The position numbers and the translations under genes are program-made. DNA of 64,000 nt from Solirubrobacterales bacterium (GTDB lineage: Bacteria > Actinomycetota > Thermoleophilia > Solirubrobacterales > Solirubrobacteraceae): positions 84,077 to 148,076 of the forward strand of contig JAFAYV010000038.1 of the NCBI GenBank assembly GCA_019240115.1, given 5' to 3'. Below are positions 43,698 through 52,198 of this stretch, piece by piece. The notes beneath the pieces were generated by a model that had not been told where the DNA came from, ran no database searches, and saw nothing but the letters and a program-made list of their open reading frames with translations. Each line of letters begins with the position of its first letter. Within the stretch, counting starts at the first letter, position 1.

Positions 43698-44093
43698 ATG
43701 GCCGACCTCGTCTGGGTCTCCTGGTACGCCACCGTCCTGCGTCAGGACGCGTTCGGCGCGGCGGTCGCCGAGGTCGCCCCGATGGCGCTGCGCTACGGCG
43801 CCACCCAATACCAGGTCCACGTCTCCGACGACGACCGCTACAAGATCACGCAGATGACCTGGGTCCCGAGCCGGACCGCCTGGTACCGCTACTGGGATGG
43901 CCCGGAGATGATCGAGTTCCGCGCCCGGAACATGGGCCGGTACCAGGTGCCGATCACCTATGGGTGGGTCGACGAGATCGCCGCCGGCGCACTCGGGCCC
44001 GCGGTGCCGACCGAGCCGGTCGCGCCCGAGGCGCCGCCGCAGGCGCCGACCAACGGAGCGCCGCAGGACGGGCCGACGCGCCACTACGTGTAG
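43698..44093 (+). CDS. Conserved hypothetical protein, downstream of ccr
   Basis: A 131-residue protein with an alpha/beta N-terminal 90 residues (MADLVWVSWYATVLRQDAF, YGATQYQVHVSDDDRYKITQMTWVPSRTAWYRYWDGPEMIEF). A Pro/Ala-rich disordered tail (about 100-131) follows. The function is not known. Tight linkage to ccr suggests a role tied to the ethylmalonyl-CoA pathway or simple operon membership. Confidence 0.75.
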   Translation: MADLVWVSWYATVLRQDAFGAAVAEVAPMALRYGATQYQVHVSDDDRYKITQMTWVPSRTAWYRYWDGPEMIEFRARNMGRYQVPITYGWVDEIAAGALGPAVPTEPVAPEAPPQAPTNGAPQDGPTRHYV

Positions 44094-44375
44094 CGGCGAG
44101 GTCGCGGGAGCCCGCCACGCGAGGGGGTGCCCGGCCCGGCGGGTGGCGCCCATCCGCTGTCCCCCCGCGGCGGGGTGGCCGCCGATGAGCCCCTCCCGCG
44201 CGCCGGGTGGCCACCCGGCGCGCCGGAGCGGGGTGGCAGCCGAAACGTCCTTCCTGGGCGGCTTATTGGCGGCCACCCCTCAGACGACGACGAGGCCCCC
44301 GAGACGACGACGACGCCCCCGAGACGACGAAAAGCCCCCGACGACGAGCCCCCCGGGAGGACGACCAGCGCCCCC
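44094..44375. repeat. Repeat-rich intergenic region after the ccr unit
   Basis: 282 bp without a gene. It contains a perfect 26-bp palindrome (44198-44223, half-site GCGCGCCGGGTGG). It also contains three degenerate 19-20-bp direct repeats of AGACGACGA...GCCCCCG (44282-44301, 44302-44321, 44322-44340). This lies between convergent genes, so the palindrome may serve as a bidirectional terminator despite lacking T-runs. Confidence 0.8.
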
Positions 44376-45521
44376 TTAGCTCACGCGTAACGCCAGGGCG
44401 AGCCAGAAGCGCTCGTCGGGGTCGTCGAGCAACTCGCCGAACAGCTCGCGCAGCCGCCCCAGCCGGTAGCGCGCGGTCTGGGGGTGGATGGCCATGCGCT
44501 TGGCGACCGCGCCGAGCCGCCCCTGCTCGGCGAGCCATACCCGCAAGGTCTCGCGCAGTCGCTCGCGGGAGCCGGGCGAGAGCTCGCGCAGCGGCGCCAG
44601 CCGGTCGGCGGCGAGCTCGGCGGCGAGCCCCGGGTCCGAGCGCAGCAGCAGCTCCCCGGCGTTCTCGCGCGCGGCGATGAGCGTCGGCTCGGGCCCGGCG
44701 AGGACGAGCGCCGCCCGCGCGCGGCCCAGGCTGACCCGCGCCTCGGTCCAGTCCACGGTCGTCCCCACCGCGCCCCGGGCGCCGGCGCCGACGACGGCCC
44801 GGCGCGTCGCCGCGCGCTGGCCGGGGCCGTCGGGATCGGGCACGAGCGCGCAGGTGAGATCGCCGATCGCCTCGCTGATCGTCCCCGGGGGCAGGCCGGC
44901 AATCGCGGCATCGCGGTGGCTCCCGGTGATCGCGAGCGCCGCGAGCGTGCGCGGCAGCGGCCAGCCCGCCTCGGCCGCGGCCGCCTGGACCGCGTCGGGA
45001 TCGGCCGGCGGCTCGCGGACGAGCATGCGGACGAGGCGGCGCTTGCGCAGCTGCGCCTCGCCGGCCGCCGCCGACTGCTCGAGCGAATGTCCCTCGGCCG
45101 ACTCGGCGGAGAGAACATCGATGTAGGCGAACAGCGACTCGGCGAGCAGGATGAGCGTGTCGGGCGCCAGACCCGCGGCGACGCCGATCTCCGCGAAGCG
45201 CCGCCAGGCGACGCGAGCGCCGATCCGATAGGCGCTCAGCAGCGACTCGAGGCTGCGCCCGGAGCGCATCTCCCCGCGGCCGAGCGCCCGGTAGACGTCG
45301 GGACGCGAGACGGCGCCGCCGGCTTGAATCTCGGCGAGGAAGTGGCGCAGCGCCTCGTGGACGCCGGCCCGCAGCCCCTCCCCGAACGGCCCCTCCAGCG
45401 GGCGGGAGTAGGCTGGGATGGTGGCCACCGACTCGATCATCTCGCGAGCCACGTCGCCGAGCTCGGGACGCAGGACGTCGGCGATCGAGGCCGGAAGCTC
45501 ATGCCAGGGCTGATCGGCCAC
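44376..45521 (-). CDS. PucR/CdaR-type transcriptional regulator
   Basis: A 381-residue regulator. The helical N-terminal sensory domain (about 1-170) includes SGRSLESLLSAYRIGARVAWRRF, typical of the RsbT/PucR helical region. A GGDEF-like middle part (CdaR-like, about 180-290) follows. The C-terminal PucR HTH is RETLRVWLAEQGRLGAVAKRMAIHPQTARYRLGRLRELFGELL. It is divergent from a desaturase gene with a 65-bp spacer and is the best candidate to control it. Confidence 0.87.
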   Translation of the reverse strand: MADQPWHELPASIADVLRPELGDVAREMIESVATIPAYSRPLEGPFGEGLRAGVHEALRHFLAEIQAGGAVSRPDVYRALGRGEMRSGRSLESLLSAYRIGARVAWRRFAEIGVAAGLAPDTLILLAESLFAYIDVLSAESAEGHSLEQSAAAGEAQLRKRRLVRMLVREPPADPDAVQAAAAEAGWPLPRTLAALAITGSHRDAAIAGLPPGTISEAIGDLTCALVPDPDGPGQRAATRRAVVGAGARGAVGTTVDWTEARVSLGRARAALVLAGPEPTLIAARENAGELLLRSDPGLAAELAADRLAPLRELSPGSRERLRETLRVWLAEQGRLGAVAKRMAIHPQTARYRLGRLRELFGELLDDPDERFWLALALRVS

Positions 45522-45586
45522 CGCTTATCAATCCGGCATAGATTTCACGCTCACGCTCGTGCCTACGATAGGAGAAAACCGCTCGC

Positions 45587-46546
45587 GTGCAACGTAAGGT
45601 GGTCGTCGTGGAGATGAGCCGCGCACACAGGGTCGTCAACCTCATCGGGGTCCCGATGCCCCTCGTCGGACTCGTCGCCGCCATCGCGCTGCTGTGGAAT
45701 CGGATGGTCGGTCCGCTCGAGCTGGCGATGCTCGTCGGCCTCTACATCCCCACCGCGCTCGGGGTGACGCTCGGCTACCACCGGATGTTCACCCATCGCG
45801 CGTTCGAGTCCTCGCGTCCGTTCCGGGCGGGCGTCGCGATCATGGGCTCGATGGCCGTGCAGGGCTCGGTCATAACCTGGGTCGCCGACCACCGCAAGCA
45901 CCACGCCTACACCGACGTCGACGGCGACCCCCACTCGCCCCACGGCCACGGCCCGGGGATCGCCGGAGCGATCAAGGGCCTGTGGCACGCCCACGTCGGC
46001 TGGCTGTTTCAGACGGTCGGGACCGCCGAGCGCGAGCGCTTCGCCCCCGACCTGATCAAGGACGGAATGCTGCGCGTCGTCGACAAGCTCTTCTTCCTCT
46101 GGGTGGTCGCCGGCTTCGTGTTCCCCTTCGTCCTGGGGTGGATCATCGGCGGCGGCCTCGGCACCGCGCTGACCGCGGTGCTGTGGGGCGGCTTCGTCCG
46201 GGTGTTCCTGCTGCACCACATCACCTGGTCGATCAACTCGGTCTGCCACTTCTTCGGACGACGGCGCTTCGACGTGCAGGACGAGTCGCGCAACGTGTTC
46301 TGGCTGGCGCCGCTGTCGATGGGCGAGGCGTGGCACCACAACCATCACGCGTTCCCGACCTCGGCCTTCCACGGACTGCGCTTCTGGGAGCGGCTGGCCG
46401 ATCCGACCGGGCTGCTCATCGCGCTGCTGGAGAAGCTCGGCGTGATCTGGAACGTCATCCGCGTCAGTCCCGCCAAGCAGGCCGCCCGGCTGCTGCCCAC
46501 GGGTGCCGCGGCGTCCCCGCGCAGCGCCGACGGCGCGGCGGCCTGA
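45587..46546 (+). CDS. Fatty acid desaturase (acyl-CoA delta-9 type)
   Basis: A 319-residue membrane di-iron desaturase. Three His boxes are present: HRMFTH, HRKHHAYTD and HHNHHAFP, and hydrophobic segments occur near 20-60, 155-185 and 195-220. It introduces a cis double bond, adjusting membrane fluidity. The start could be the GTG at 45587 (RBS AGGAGA) or the GTG at 45608 (AAGGTGG just upstream). Its last 44 bp overlap the following oxidase reading frame. Confidence 0.92.
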   Translation: MQRKVVVVEMSRAHRVVNLIGVPMPLVGLVAAIALLWNRMVGPLELAMLVGLYIPTALGVTLGYHRMFTHRAFESSRPFRAGVAIMGSMAVQGSVITWVADHRKHHAYTDVDGDPHSPHGHGPGIAGAIKGLWHAHVGWLFQTVGTAERERFAPDLIKDGMLRVVDKLFFLWVVAGFVFPFVLGWIIGGGLGTALTAVLWGGFVRVFLLHHITWSINSVCHFFGRRRFDVQDESRNVFWLAPLSMGEAWHHNHHAFPTSAFHGLRFWERLADPTGLLIALLEKLGVIWNVIRVSPAKQAARLLPTGAAASPRSADGAAA

Positions 46547-47960
46547 CCCGGCCCTGTCGCTTCCCCGCGAGCTCGCGGAGGTCGTCGGCGAGGGCCACGT
46601 CCTGACCGATCCCGAGCTGACCGCCGGCTACGAGCGCGACTGGACGGGACGGTTCGGCGCCCGCGCGGCGCTCGTCGTGCGGCCCGCCGACGGCGGCGAG
46701 CTTGCCGAGGTCGTGCGCCGGTGCGCCGCCGCCGGGGTCCCGATCGTGCCCCAGGGAGGCAACACCGGCCTCGTCGGCGGCGGCGTCCCGCGCGGCGGCG
46801 AGGCGATCGTCTCGCTGCGCCGCCTCGACGTGATCGGGCCCGTCGACGCGGCGCTCGGGCAGGTGACGGCCGGCGCCGGGGTCACGCTCGCGGCGCTGCA
46901 GGAGGCCGCGCGGCGCCACGGCGAGGATCCCACGCTCGATTTCGCCGCGCGCGACTCGTGCACGCTCGGCGGCCTCGTCGCCTGCGACGCCGGCGGCGCG
47001 CGGGCGCTGCGCCACGGCACCGCGCGTCCCCACGTCGCCGGGCTCGAGGCGGTCCTCGCCGACGGGAGCGTCGTCTCGCGACTGCAGGGCCTGACCAAGG
47101 ACAACGCCGGCTACGACCTCCCCGCGCTGCTGATCGGCTCCGAGGGCACGCTGGGCATCATCACCCGCGTCCGCTGGCGCCTGGCGCCCATGGTACCCGC
47201 GCGCGCGACCGCGCTCGTCGCGCTGGACTCGGTCGCGGCGGCCGCGCGGCTGCTCGCGAGCCTGCGCGACTCCGCGCCGACGCTCGAGAGCTGCGACTTC
47301 TTCGGACCCGAGGGCATGTCGCTCGTGCTCTCCCACCAGCGGCGTCGCTCGCCGTTGCGCACCGACGCGGCCGTCTATCTCGTGCTCGAGTGCGCCGGGC
47401 GCCGCGATCCAACCGACGAGCTCGCCGCGGCGCTGGACGCCGCCGGCGCCCACGACGCCGTGCTCGCCGACGACGCGGCCGGCCGCGCCGGGCTGTGGGC
47501 GCTGCGCGAGGGCCACGCCGACGCGATCAACGCCGCCGGCATCCCGCACAAGCTCGACGTCGGGGTGCCGCTCTCAGAGCTCGAGCGCTTCCTCGCCGAG
47601 GTCCCGCCCACCGCGGCCGCCGCCGGCGCCGAACGGGTGATCGTGTTCGGTCATCTGGGCGACGGCAACGTGCACGTCAACCTCCTCGGCGCGCCCGCCG
47701 AGGATCGTCGCGCCGACGACGCGGTGCTCGAGCTGGCGCTGCGCTGCGGCGGGACGATCAGCGCCGAGCACGGAATCGGCGTGGCCAAGGCGGACTGGCT
47801 GGCGCGCGCTCGCGGCGACGCCGAGCTGCGGGCGATGCGCGCGGTCAAGCACGCGCTCGACCCCGGCGGGCTGCTCAACCCGGGTGCGGTGCTCGCGCTC
47901 GATCAGCCCTCTTCGAGCGGACCCAACGTCAGGCCCGCCGTGTCGAGCTGGATCCAGTAG
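46503..47960 (+). CDS. FAD-linked oxidase, GlcD family
   Basis: A 485-residue flavoenzyme of the glycolate/D-lactate oxidase class. The FAD domain has PIVPQGGNTGLVGGGVPRGGEAIVSLRRLD, the GlcD-typical DSCTLGGLVACDAGGARALRHGT and GSEGTLGIITRV. The C-terminal FAD-oxidase cap has VIVFGHLGDGNVHVNLL and CGGTISAEHGIGVAKADWL. The substrate is a 2-hydroxy acid. Glycolate oxidation would yield glyoxylate, a co-substrate of the ethylmalonyl-CoA pathway lyase, but this is inference. The first 25 residues overlap the desaturase gene and may not be translated. Confidence 0.9.
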   Translation: MPRRPRAAPTARRPDPALSLPRELAEVVGEGHVLTDPELTAGYERDWTGRFGARAALVVRPADGGELAEVVRRCAAAGVPIVPQGGNTGLVGGGVPRGGEAIVSLRRLDVIGPVDAALGQVTAGAGVTLAALQEAARRHGEDPTLDFAARDSCTLGGLVACDAGGARALRHGTARPHVAGLEAVLADGSVVSRLQGLTKDNAGYDLPALLIGSEGTLGIITRVRWRLAPMVPARATALVALDSVAAAARLLASLRDSAPTLESCDFFGPEGMSLVLSHQRRRSPLRTDAAVYLVLECAGRRDPTDELAAALDAAGAHDAVLADDAAGRAGLWALREGHADAINAAGIPHKLDVGVPLSELERFLAEVPPTAAAAGAERVIVFGHLGDGNVHVNLLGAPAEDRRADDAVLELALRCGGTISAEHGIGVAKADWLARARGDAELRAMRAVKHALDPGGLLNPGAVLALDQPSSSGPNVRPAVSSWIQ

Positions 47961-48190
47961 CTCTCGGCGTCCTCGCGCGGTCCACTCCACACGATCGCGC
48001 AGCCCGTGTGGTGGATGCGATCGGCGATCCGATAGCCCTCGGCGAGCGTCACCCCGGGCACGACGCGGGCGAGGGTCTCGGCAACGTGATCGAAGGTGTT
48101 GTGGTCGTCGTTGAGCACGACGACCTTCCAGGGACCCCCCAGGCTCCCCCTCGGCACGCCGGCGCGGGGCAGCTCGACGGTCACCGACAT
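47903..48190 (-). CDS. clpS: ATP-dependent Clp protease adaptor ClpS
   Basis: A 95-residue N-end-rule adaptor. It has PWKVVVLNDDHNTFDHVAETL, with the conserved NDDxxTF, and HHTGCAIVWSGPREDAESYW. It delivers substrates with bulky N-terminal residues to ClpC/ClpA. Convergent with the glcD gene (58-bp overlap). Confidence 0.94.
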   Translation of the reverse strand: MSVTVELPRAGVPRGSLGGPWKVVVLNDDHNTFDHVAETLARVVPGVTLAEGYRIADRIHHTGCAIVWSGPREDAESYWIQLDTAGLTLGPLEEG

Positions 48191-48229
48191 GGACCGGACA
48201 ATACCGACGCCGCCCGGCCGCGGCCAGGC

Positions 48230-49063
48230 TCAACCTCGCTCGTCGCGCTTGCTCCAGTAGCGCCGCAAGCCCGCGTAGGACTGCTCGAACGGCGCCGCGT
48301 GCTGGAGCACGCCGATCATCTCGGTCCCGTCGTGGCGGAGAATCAGCTCCCGGGCGGCGGCCACGTAGGTGTCGCAGTCGACGTAGCGAGCGAGCTGGCC
48401 CCAGTCCTCGAGGCGGATCGCGTATTCAGCGAGATGCCCGGAGACGTCGGAGAAGGCGCCGAAGTGGGTGACGACGAGGCGTTGCGGCCGCCAGGCCGCG
48501 ATCGTCTGCAGCGACTCGTGCCAGGCGTCGACGTCGATGTCCGGCGGCGGCGCCGCGGGCATCGCCAGCGCCCCCTCCCCGATCCGCACCCCCGCGGTGT
48601 CCCCGACGAACGCGGTCGTCCCGTGCCGATAGGAGACGTGGTGGGAGGCGTGGCCGGGCGTGTAGGCGACGTCGAAGCTGTCGTCGAGGATCCGCTCGCC
48701 GCCCTCGAGCACCTCGAGGTTGCCCTCGGGGACCGGCACCATCTCGCCCCACAGATGGTCCATGTCGTCGCCGTAGAGCCGCTGCGCGGAGCTCATCAGG
48801 CGGCTCGGATCGACCATGTGCGGCGCGCCGACCGCGTGCACGTACACGCGCACGTCGGGCCAGCGCTGGACGAGCGATCCGGTGGCCCCGGCGTGATCGA
48901 GGTGGATGTGGGTCAGCAGCAGCGCCCGCGGGCGCCAGTCGCCGAGCGCCTGCAGGAGCGTCGGCAGGCACGAGGTCGGCCCCGGGTCGACGAGCACGTC
49001 GTCGACCTGCCAGCACGCGATCGCGCGCGCGCGGCCGAGGTGCATGAGGTCGATCTGGCGCAC
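48230..49063 (-). CDS. Metallo-beta-lactamase-fold hydrolase
   Basis: A 277-residue MBL protein. The binuclear zinc motif is THIHLDHAG, with the following ligands in TPGHASHHV (His) and VGDTAG (Asp), and THFGAFSD (His). The N-terminal block ACWQVDDVLVDPGPTS is typical of the glyoxalase-II-like subgroup. It could hydrolyse a thioester or lactone; the substrate is unknown. The start is the GTG with conserved-looking sequence; upstream codons in frame are the DivIVA gene read out of frame. It lies 17 bp after divIVA on the same strand. Confidence 0.88.
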   Translation of the reverse strand: MRQIDLMHLGRARAIACWQVDDVLVDPGPTSCLPTLLQALGDWRPRALLLTHIHLDHAGATGSLVQRWPDVRVYVHAVGAPHMVDPSRLMSSAQRLYGDDMDHLWGEMVPVPEGNLEVLEGGERILDDSFDVAYTPGHASHHVSYRHGTTAFVGDTAGVRIGEGALAMPAAPPPDIDVDAWHESLQTIAAWRPQRLVVTHFGAFSDVSGHLAEYAIRLEDWGQLARYVDCDTYVAAARELILRHDGTEMIGVLQHAAPFEQSYAGLRRYWSKRDERG

Positions 49064-49079
49064 CGGCGAGAGGGCGACG

Positions 49080-50060
49080 TCAGCGCTCGCGCCGGCGATG
49101 CGCGGCCTGCGAGCTCGGCGGGATGACCGCGGCCGAGTCCTCGATGGTCCCGGGCGCGTCGGGTCCGGGCGCCAGCGGCGCGTCGGGCCCGGGAGCCACC
49201 GGCGCGTCCTGCGCGCCGGGCGCCACCGGCGCGTCCTGCGCCCCGGCCGCCGTCCTGTCCTCCTCGGGCCGCGGCACCGTCTCGTCCTGCACCTGCGGCA
49301 CCGTCTCGTCCTCGCGAAGCGGCACCGTCTCGTCCTGCACCAGCGGCACCGTCTCGTCCTGCGCCAGCGGCACCGTCTCATCCTCGCGAAGCGGTGCCGT
49401 CTCATCCTCTCCGAGCGGGGGCGTCGCCTCCTCCGCGCGGTCGTAGGGGCCGTCCGCGGCCCCGGCCTCGGTGGGCGTGCCGGCGAGCATCGACTCCTCG
49501 GGCGCCGTGGCGGGCAGCTCCTGCGCGCCGGCATCGGCCGCCGCGGCCTGCTCGTCGGTCTCAAAGCGCCGGCCGGCGAGCTCGGCGAGGTCCTTCAGGC
49601 GCGTCGAGAGGTCGTCGGCGTCGGCGACGATCCGCTGGCGCTCGAGCCAGATGCGATCGGTCTCGGCGTCGAGCTCGCGCACGCGCTGCTCGGCGGCGCT
49701 CGTGACCTGCTCGGCCTCGCGGCGCGCGATCTGCAGCCGGTCCTCGGCCTCGGCGCGCGATTGGGCGGTGATCTGCTCGGCGGTCTCGTGCGCGCGCTGC
49801 AGGATTCCCGAGATCTGATCGCCGACGCGCTCGAGCGCGCGGCGGACGGCCGCCTCGGGCGACCGCGTCGCCTGCAGCTCGGACACGAGCTGGCGCGTGT
49901 GCTCGACGTAGTCGTCGACCGCGTCCCGGTCGTAGCCGCGCAGGCTCGTGGGGAACTCGGCCTCGACGAGCGCGAGCGGGTCGTCGGGCAGGTGGTTCAG
50001 CGGGGCCGTGATCTCCTGCAGGATCGCGTGCTCGGTGGCGGCTGAGCTCTGGTCGGGCAT
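49080..50060 (-). CDS. DivIVA-domain protein with repeat tail
   Basis: A 326-residue coiled-coil protein. The N-terminal DivIVA motif VEAEFPTSLRGYDRDAVDDYVEH (about 30-55) is followed by a heptad-rich coiled coil (about 60-175, e.g. RRAHETAEQITAQSR-like RAEAEDRLQIARREAEQV). It targets curved membrane or septa and could organise polar growth or division. The C-terminal half is disordered: six 8-residue acidic repeats (EDETVPLA type), then proline- and alanine-rich repeats (AQDAPVAPG). The start is at the ATG; upstream codons in frame lie in the divergent ecm region. Confidence 0.9.
   Translation of the reverse strand: MPDQSSAATEHAILQEITAPLNHLPDDPLALVEAEFPTSLRGYDRDAVDDYVEHTRQLVSELQATRSPEAAVRRALERVGDQISGILQRAHETAEQITAQSRAEAEDRLQIARREAEQVTSAAEQRVRELDAETDRIWLERQRIVADADDLSTRLKDLAELAGRRFETDEQAAAADAGAQELPATAPEESMLAGTPTEAGAADGPYDRAEEATPPLGEDETAPLREDETVPLAQDETVPLVQDETVPLREDETVPQVQDETVPRPEEDRTAAGAQDAPVAPGAQDAPVAPGPDAPLAPGPDAPGTIEDSAAVIPPSSQAAHRRRER
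49273..49416 (-). repeat. 24-bp minisatellite inside the DivIVA gene
   Basis: Six consecutive 24-bp units starting at 49273, 49297, 49321, 49345, 49369 and 49393, each reading GGCACCGTCTCGTCCT... on the plus strand. They encode six DETVP-centred octapeptides. The length is a multiple of 3, so unit gain or loss would keep frame. Confidence 0.95.
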
Positions 50061-50127
50061 CGTTTGGCTGAGGGATTGTGCCACTTCATCGCGCCCGATC
50101 TGGGACGGGCCATGCAATCCTTGCGCG

Positions 50128-52191
50128 ATGAGCGACGCTCCGCCCGCCCGCCTGCCCGAGCGCGACCGGCCGTGGATGATGCGCACCTACGCCGGTCACT
50201 CCGACGCCCGGCGCTCCAACGAGCTGTACCGGCGCAACCTCGAGAAGGGCCAGACCGGGCTGTCGGTCGCCTTCGACCTGCCGACCCAGACGGGCTATGA
50301 CCCCGACGACGAGCTCGCGCGCGGCGAGGTCGGCAAGGTCGGGGTCTCGATCGCGCACATCGGGGACATGCGCACGCTGCTGGATGGCATCCCGCTCGGC
50401 GAGATGAACACCTCGATGACGATCAACGCCACCGCGGCGTGGCTGCTGGCGCTCTACATCGTCGCCGCCGAGGGCCAGGGCGTCCCCGAGGCCGAGCTGC
50501 AGGGCACCACCCAGAACGACATCCTCAAGGAGTATCTGAGCCGCGGCACCTACGCCTTCCCGCCCGGCCCGAGCATGCGGCTGATCGCCGACACGATCGC
50601 CTATGCGGTGGCGCACGTGCCGCGCTGGAACCCGATCAACATCTGCTCCTACCACCTGCAGGAGGCCGGCGCGACGCCGGTGCAGGAGATCGCCTACGCG
50701 ATGAGCAACGCGATCGCCGTTCTCGATGCCGTCCGCGAGCGGGTCGACGCCGAGCTGATGGCAAGCGTGTTCGGACGGATCTCGTTCTTCGTCAACGCCG
50801 GGGTGCGCTTCGTCGAGGAGCACGCGAAGCTGCGCGCGATGGCGCAGCTATGGGACGAGCTCGGCCGCGACCGCTACGAGGTCGCCGACGAGCGCCTGCG
50901 TCGCTTTCGCTACGGCGTGCAGGTCAACTCGCTCGGGCTCACCGAGGCCCAGCCGGAGAACAACGTCTACCGGATCGCGCTCGAGGCCCTCGCGGTCACG
51001 CTCGGCCGCTCGGCGCGCGCCCGGGCGCTGCAGCTGCCGGCCTGGAACGAGGCGCTCGGACTTCCCCGTCCCTTCGACCAGCAGTGGTCGCTGCGCCTGC
51101 AGCAGATCCTCGCCTACGAGACCGACCTACTCGAGTACCCGGACATCTTCGACGGCTCGCTCGTCATGGAGCGCCTCGTCGCCGAGCTCGTCGAGGGGGC
51201 GCGGGCCGAGATGGCCCGGGTGGCCGAGCTCGGGGGGGCCGTCGCCGCGGTCGGCGAGATGAAGGCCTCGCTCGTCGAGTCCCACCGCCAGCGCCTGCGC
51301 GCGATCGAGAGCGGCGAACTGACCGTCGTCGGCGTGAATCGCTTCCAGAGCTCCGAGCCCTCGCCGCTGACCGCGGACGCCAACGGCGGGATCACGGTCG
51401 TCGATCCCGAGCTCGAGGCCGAGCTGCGCGCGGCCGTCGCGGGGTGGCGAACCGAGCGCGATGACGGTCCGGTGAGCGAGGCGCTCGCCCAGCTCGCCAC
51501 CGCCGCGCGCGACCCCTCCCAGAACATCATGCCGGCCTCGATCGCCGCCGCCCGCGCCGGTGTGACGACCGGCGAGTGGGCGCGGACGCTGCGCGAGGCC
51601 TTCGGCTCCTACCGGGCGCCGACCGGCGTCGGCGAGGGCGCGGTCGCCGCCGGCGGGGACCTCGAGGCGCTGCGCGACGAGGTCGAGCGGGTCTCGGACG
51701 AGCTCGGGCGGCGGTTGAAGTTCCTCGTCGGCAAGCCGGGACTCGACGGGCACTCCAACGGCGCCGAGCAGATCGCGGTCCGGGCGCGCGACGCCGGGAT
51801 GGACGTCGTCTACGAGGGCATCCGCCTGACGCCGTCGCAGATCGCGAGCTCGGCGGCGCAGGAGGGGGTCCACGTGATCGGGCTCTCGATCCTCTCGGGG
51901 TCGCACGCCGAGCTGATCCCGGCGGTGCTGCGCGCGCTCGCGCAGGCCGGCGTCGCCGACGTCCCAGTCGTCGCCGGCGGCATCATCCCCGAGGCCGACG
52001 CCGACGCGCTGCGCGAGCTCGGGGTGGCGGCGGTCTACACGCCCAAGGACTGGGAGCTCAACCGGATGCTCGCCGACATCGTCGCACTCGTCGGGGAGCG
52101 CGCCGGCGCCGGCGCCGGCGCCAGCGGCAGTGCCGGAGCCGGCGCCGGCGGCAGCGCCAGTGCCGACGCCGACGCCGGCGGAGCCCCGTAG
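50128..52191 (+). CDS. ecm: Ethylmalonyl-CoA mutase (MeaA/Ecm-type)
   Basis: A 687-residue adenosylcobalamin-dependent mutase. The N-terminal TIM-barrel part has the Ecm-like opening RPWMMRTYAGHSDARRSNELY, then FDLPTQTGYDPDDELARGE and MNTSMTINATAAWLL. The C-terminal B12 domain has KPGLDGHSNGAEQIAVRARD, with the cobalamin-ligating His. The RTYAGHS motif separates it from methylmalonyl-CoA mutase, where RQYAGFS is usual. With Ccr it converts ethylmalonyl-CoA to methylsuccinyl-CoA. The C-terminal 35 residues are low-complexity Gly/Ala/Ser/Asp. The divergent gene is divIVA (67-bp spacer). Confidence 0.9.
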   Translation: MSDAPPARLPERDRPWMMRTYAGHSDARRSNELYRRNLEKGQTGLSVAFDLPTQTGYDPDDELARGEVGKVGVSIAHIGDMRTLLDGIPLGEMNTSMTINATAAWLLALYIVAAEGQGVPEAELQGTTQNDILKEYLSRGTYAFPPGPSMRLIADTIAYAVAHVPRWNPINICSYHLQEAGATPVQEIAYAMSNAIAVLDAVRERVDAELMASVFGRISFFVNAGVRFVEEHAKLRAMAQLWDELGRDRYEVADERLRRFRYGVQVNSLGLTEAQPENNVYRIALEALAVTLGRSARARALQLPAWNEALGLPRPFDQQWSLRLQQILAYETDLLEYPDIFDGSLVMERLVAELVEGARAEMARVAELGGAVAAVGEMKASLVESHRQRLRAIESGELTVVGVNRFQSSEPSPLTADANGGITVVDPELEAELRAAVAGWRTERDDGPVSEALAQLATAARDPSQNIMPASIAAARAGVTTGEWARTLREAFGSYRAPTGVGEGAVAAGGDLEALRDEVERVSDELGRRLKFLVGKPGLDGHSNGAEQIAVRARDAGMDVVYEGIRLTPSQIASSAAQEGVHVIGLSILSGSHAELIPAVLRALAQAGVADVPVVAGGIIPEADADALRELGVAAVYTPKDWELNRMLADIVALVGERAGAGAGASGSAGAGAGGSASADADAGGAP

Positions 52192-52198
52192 GGCGCAC

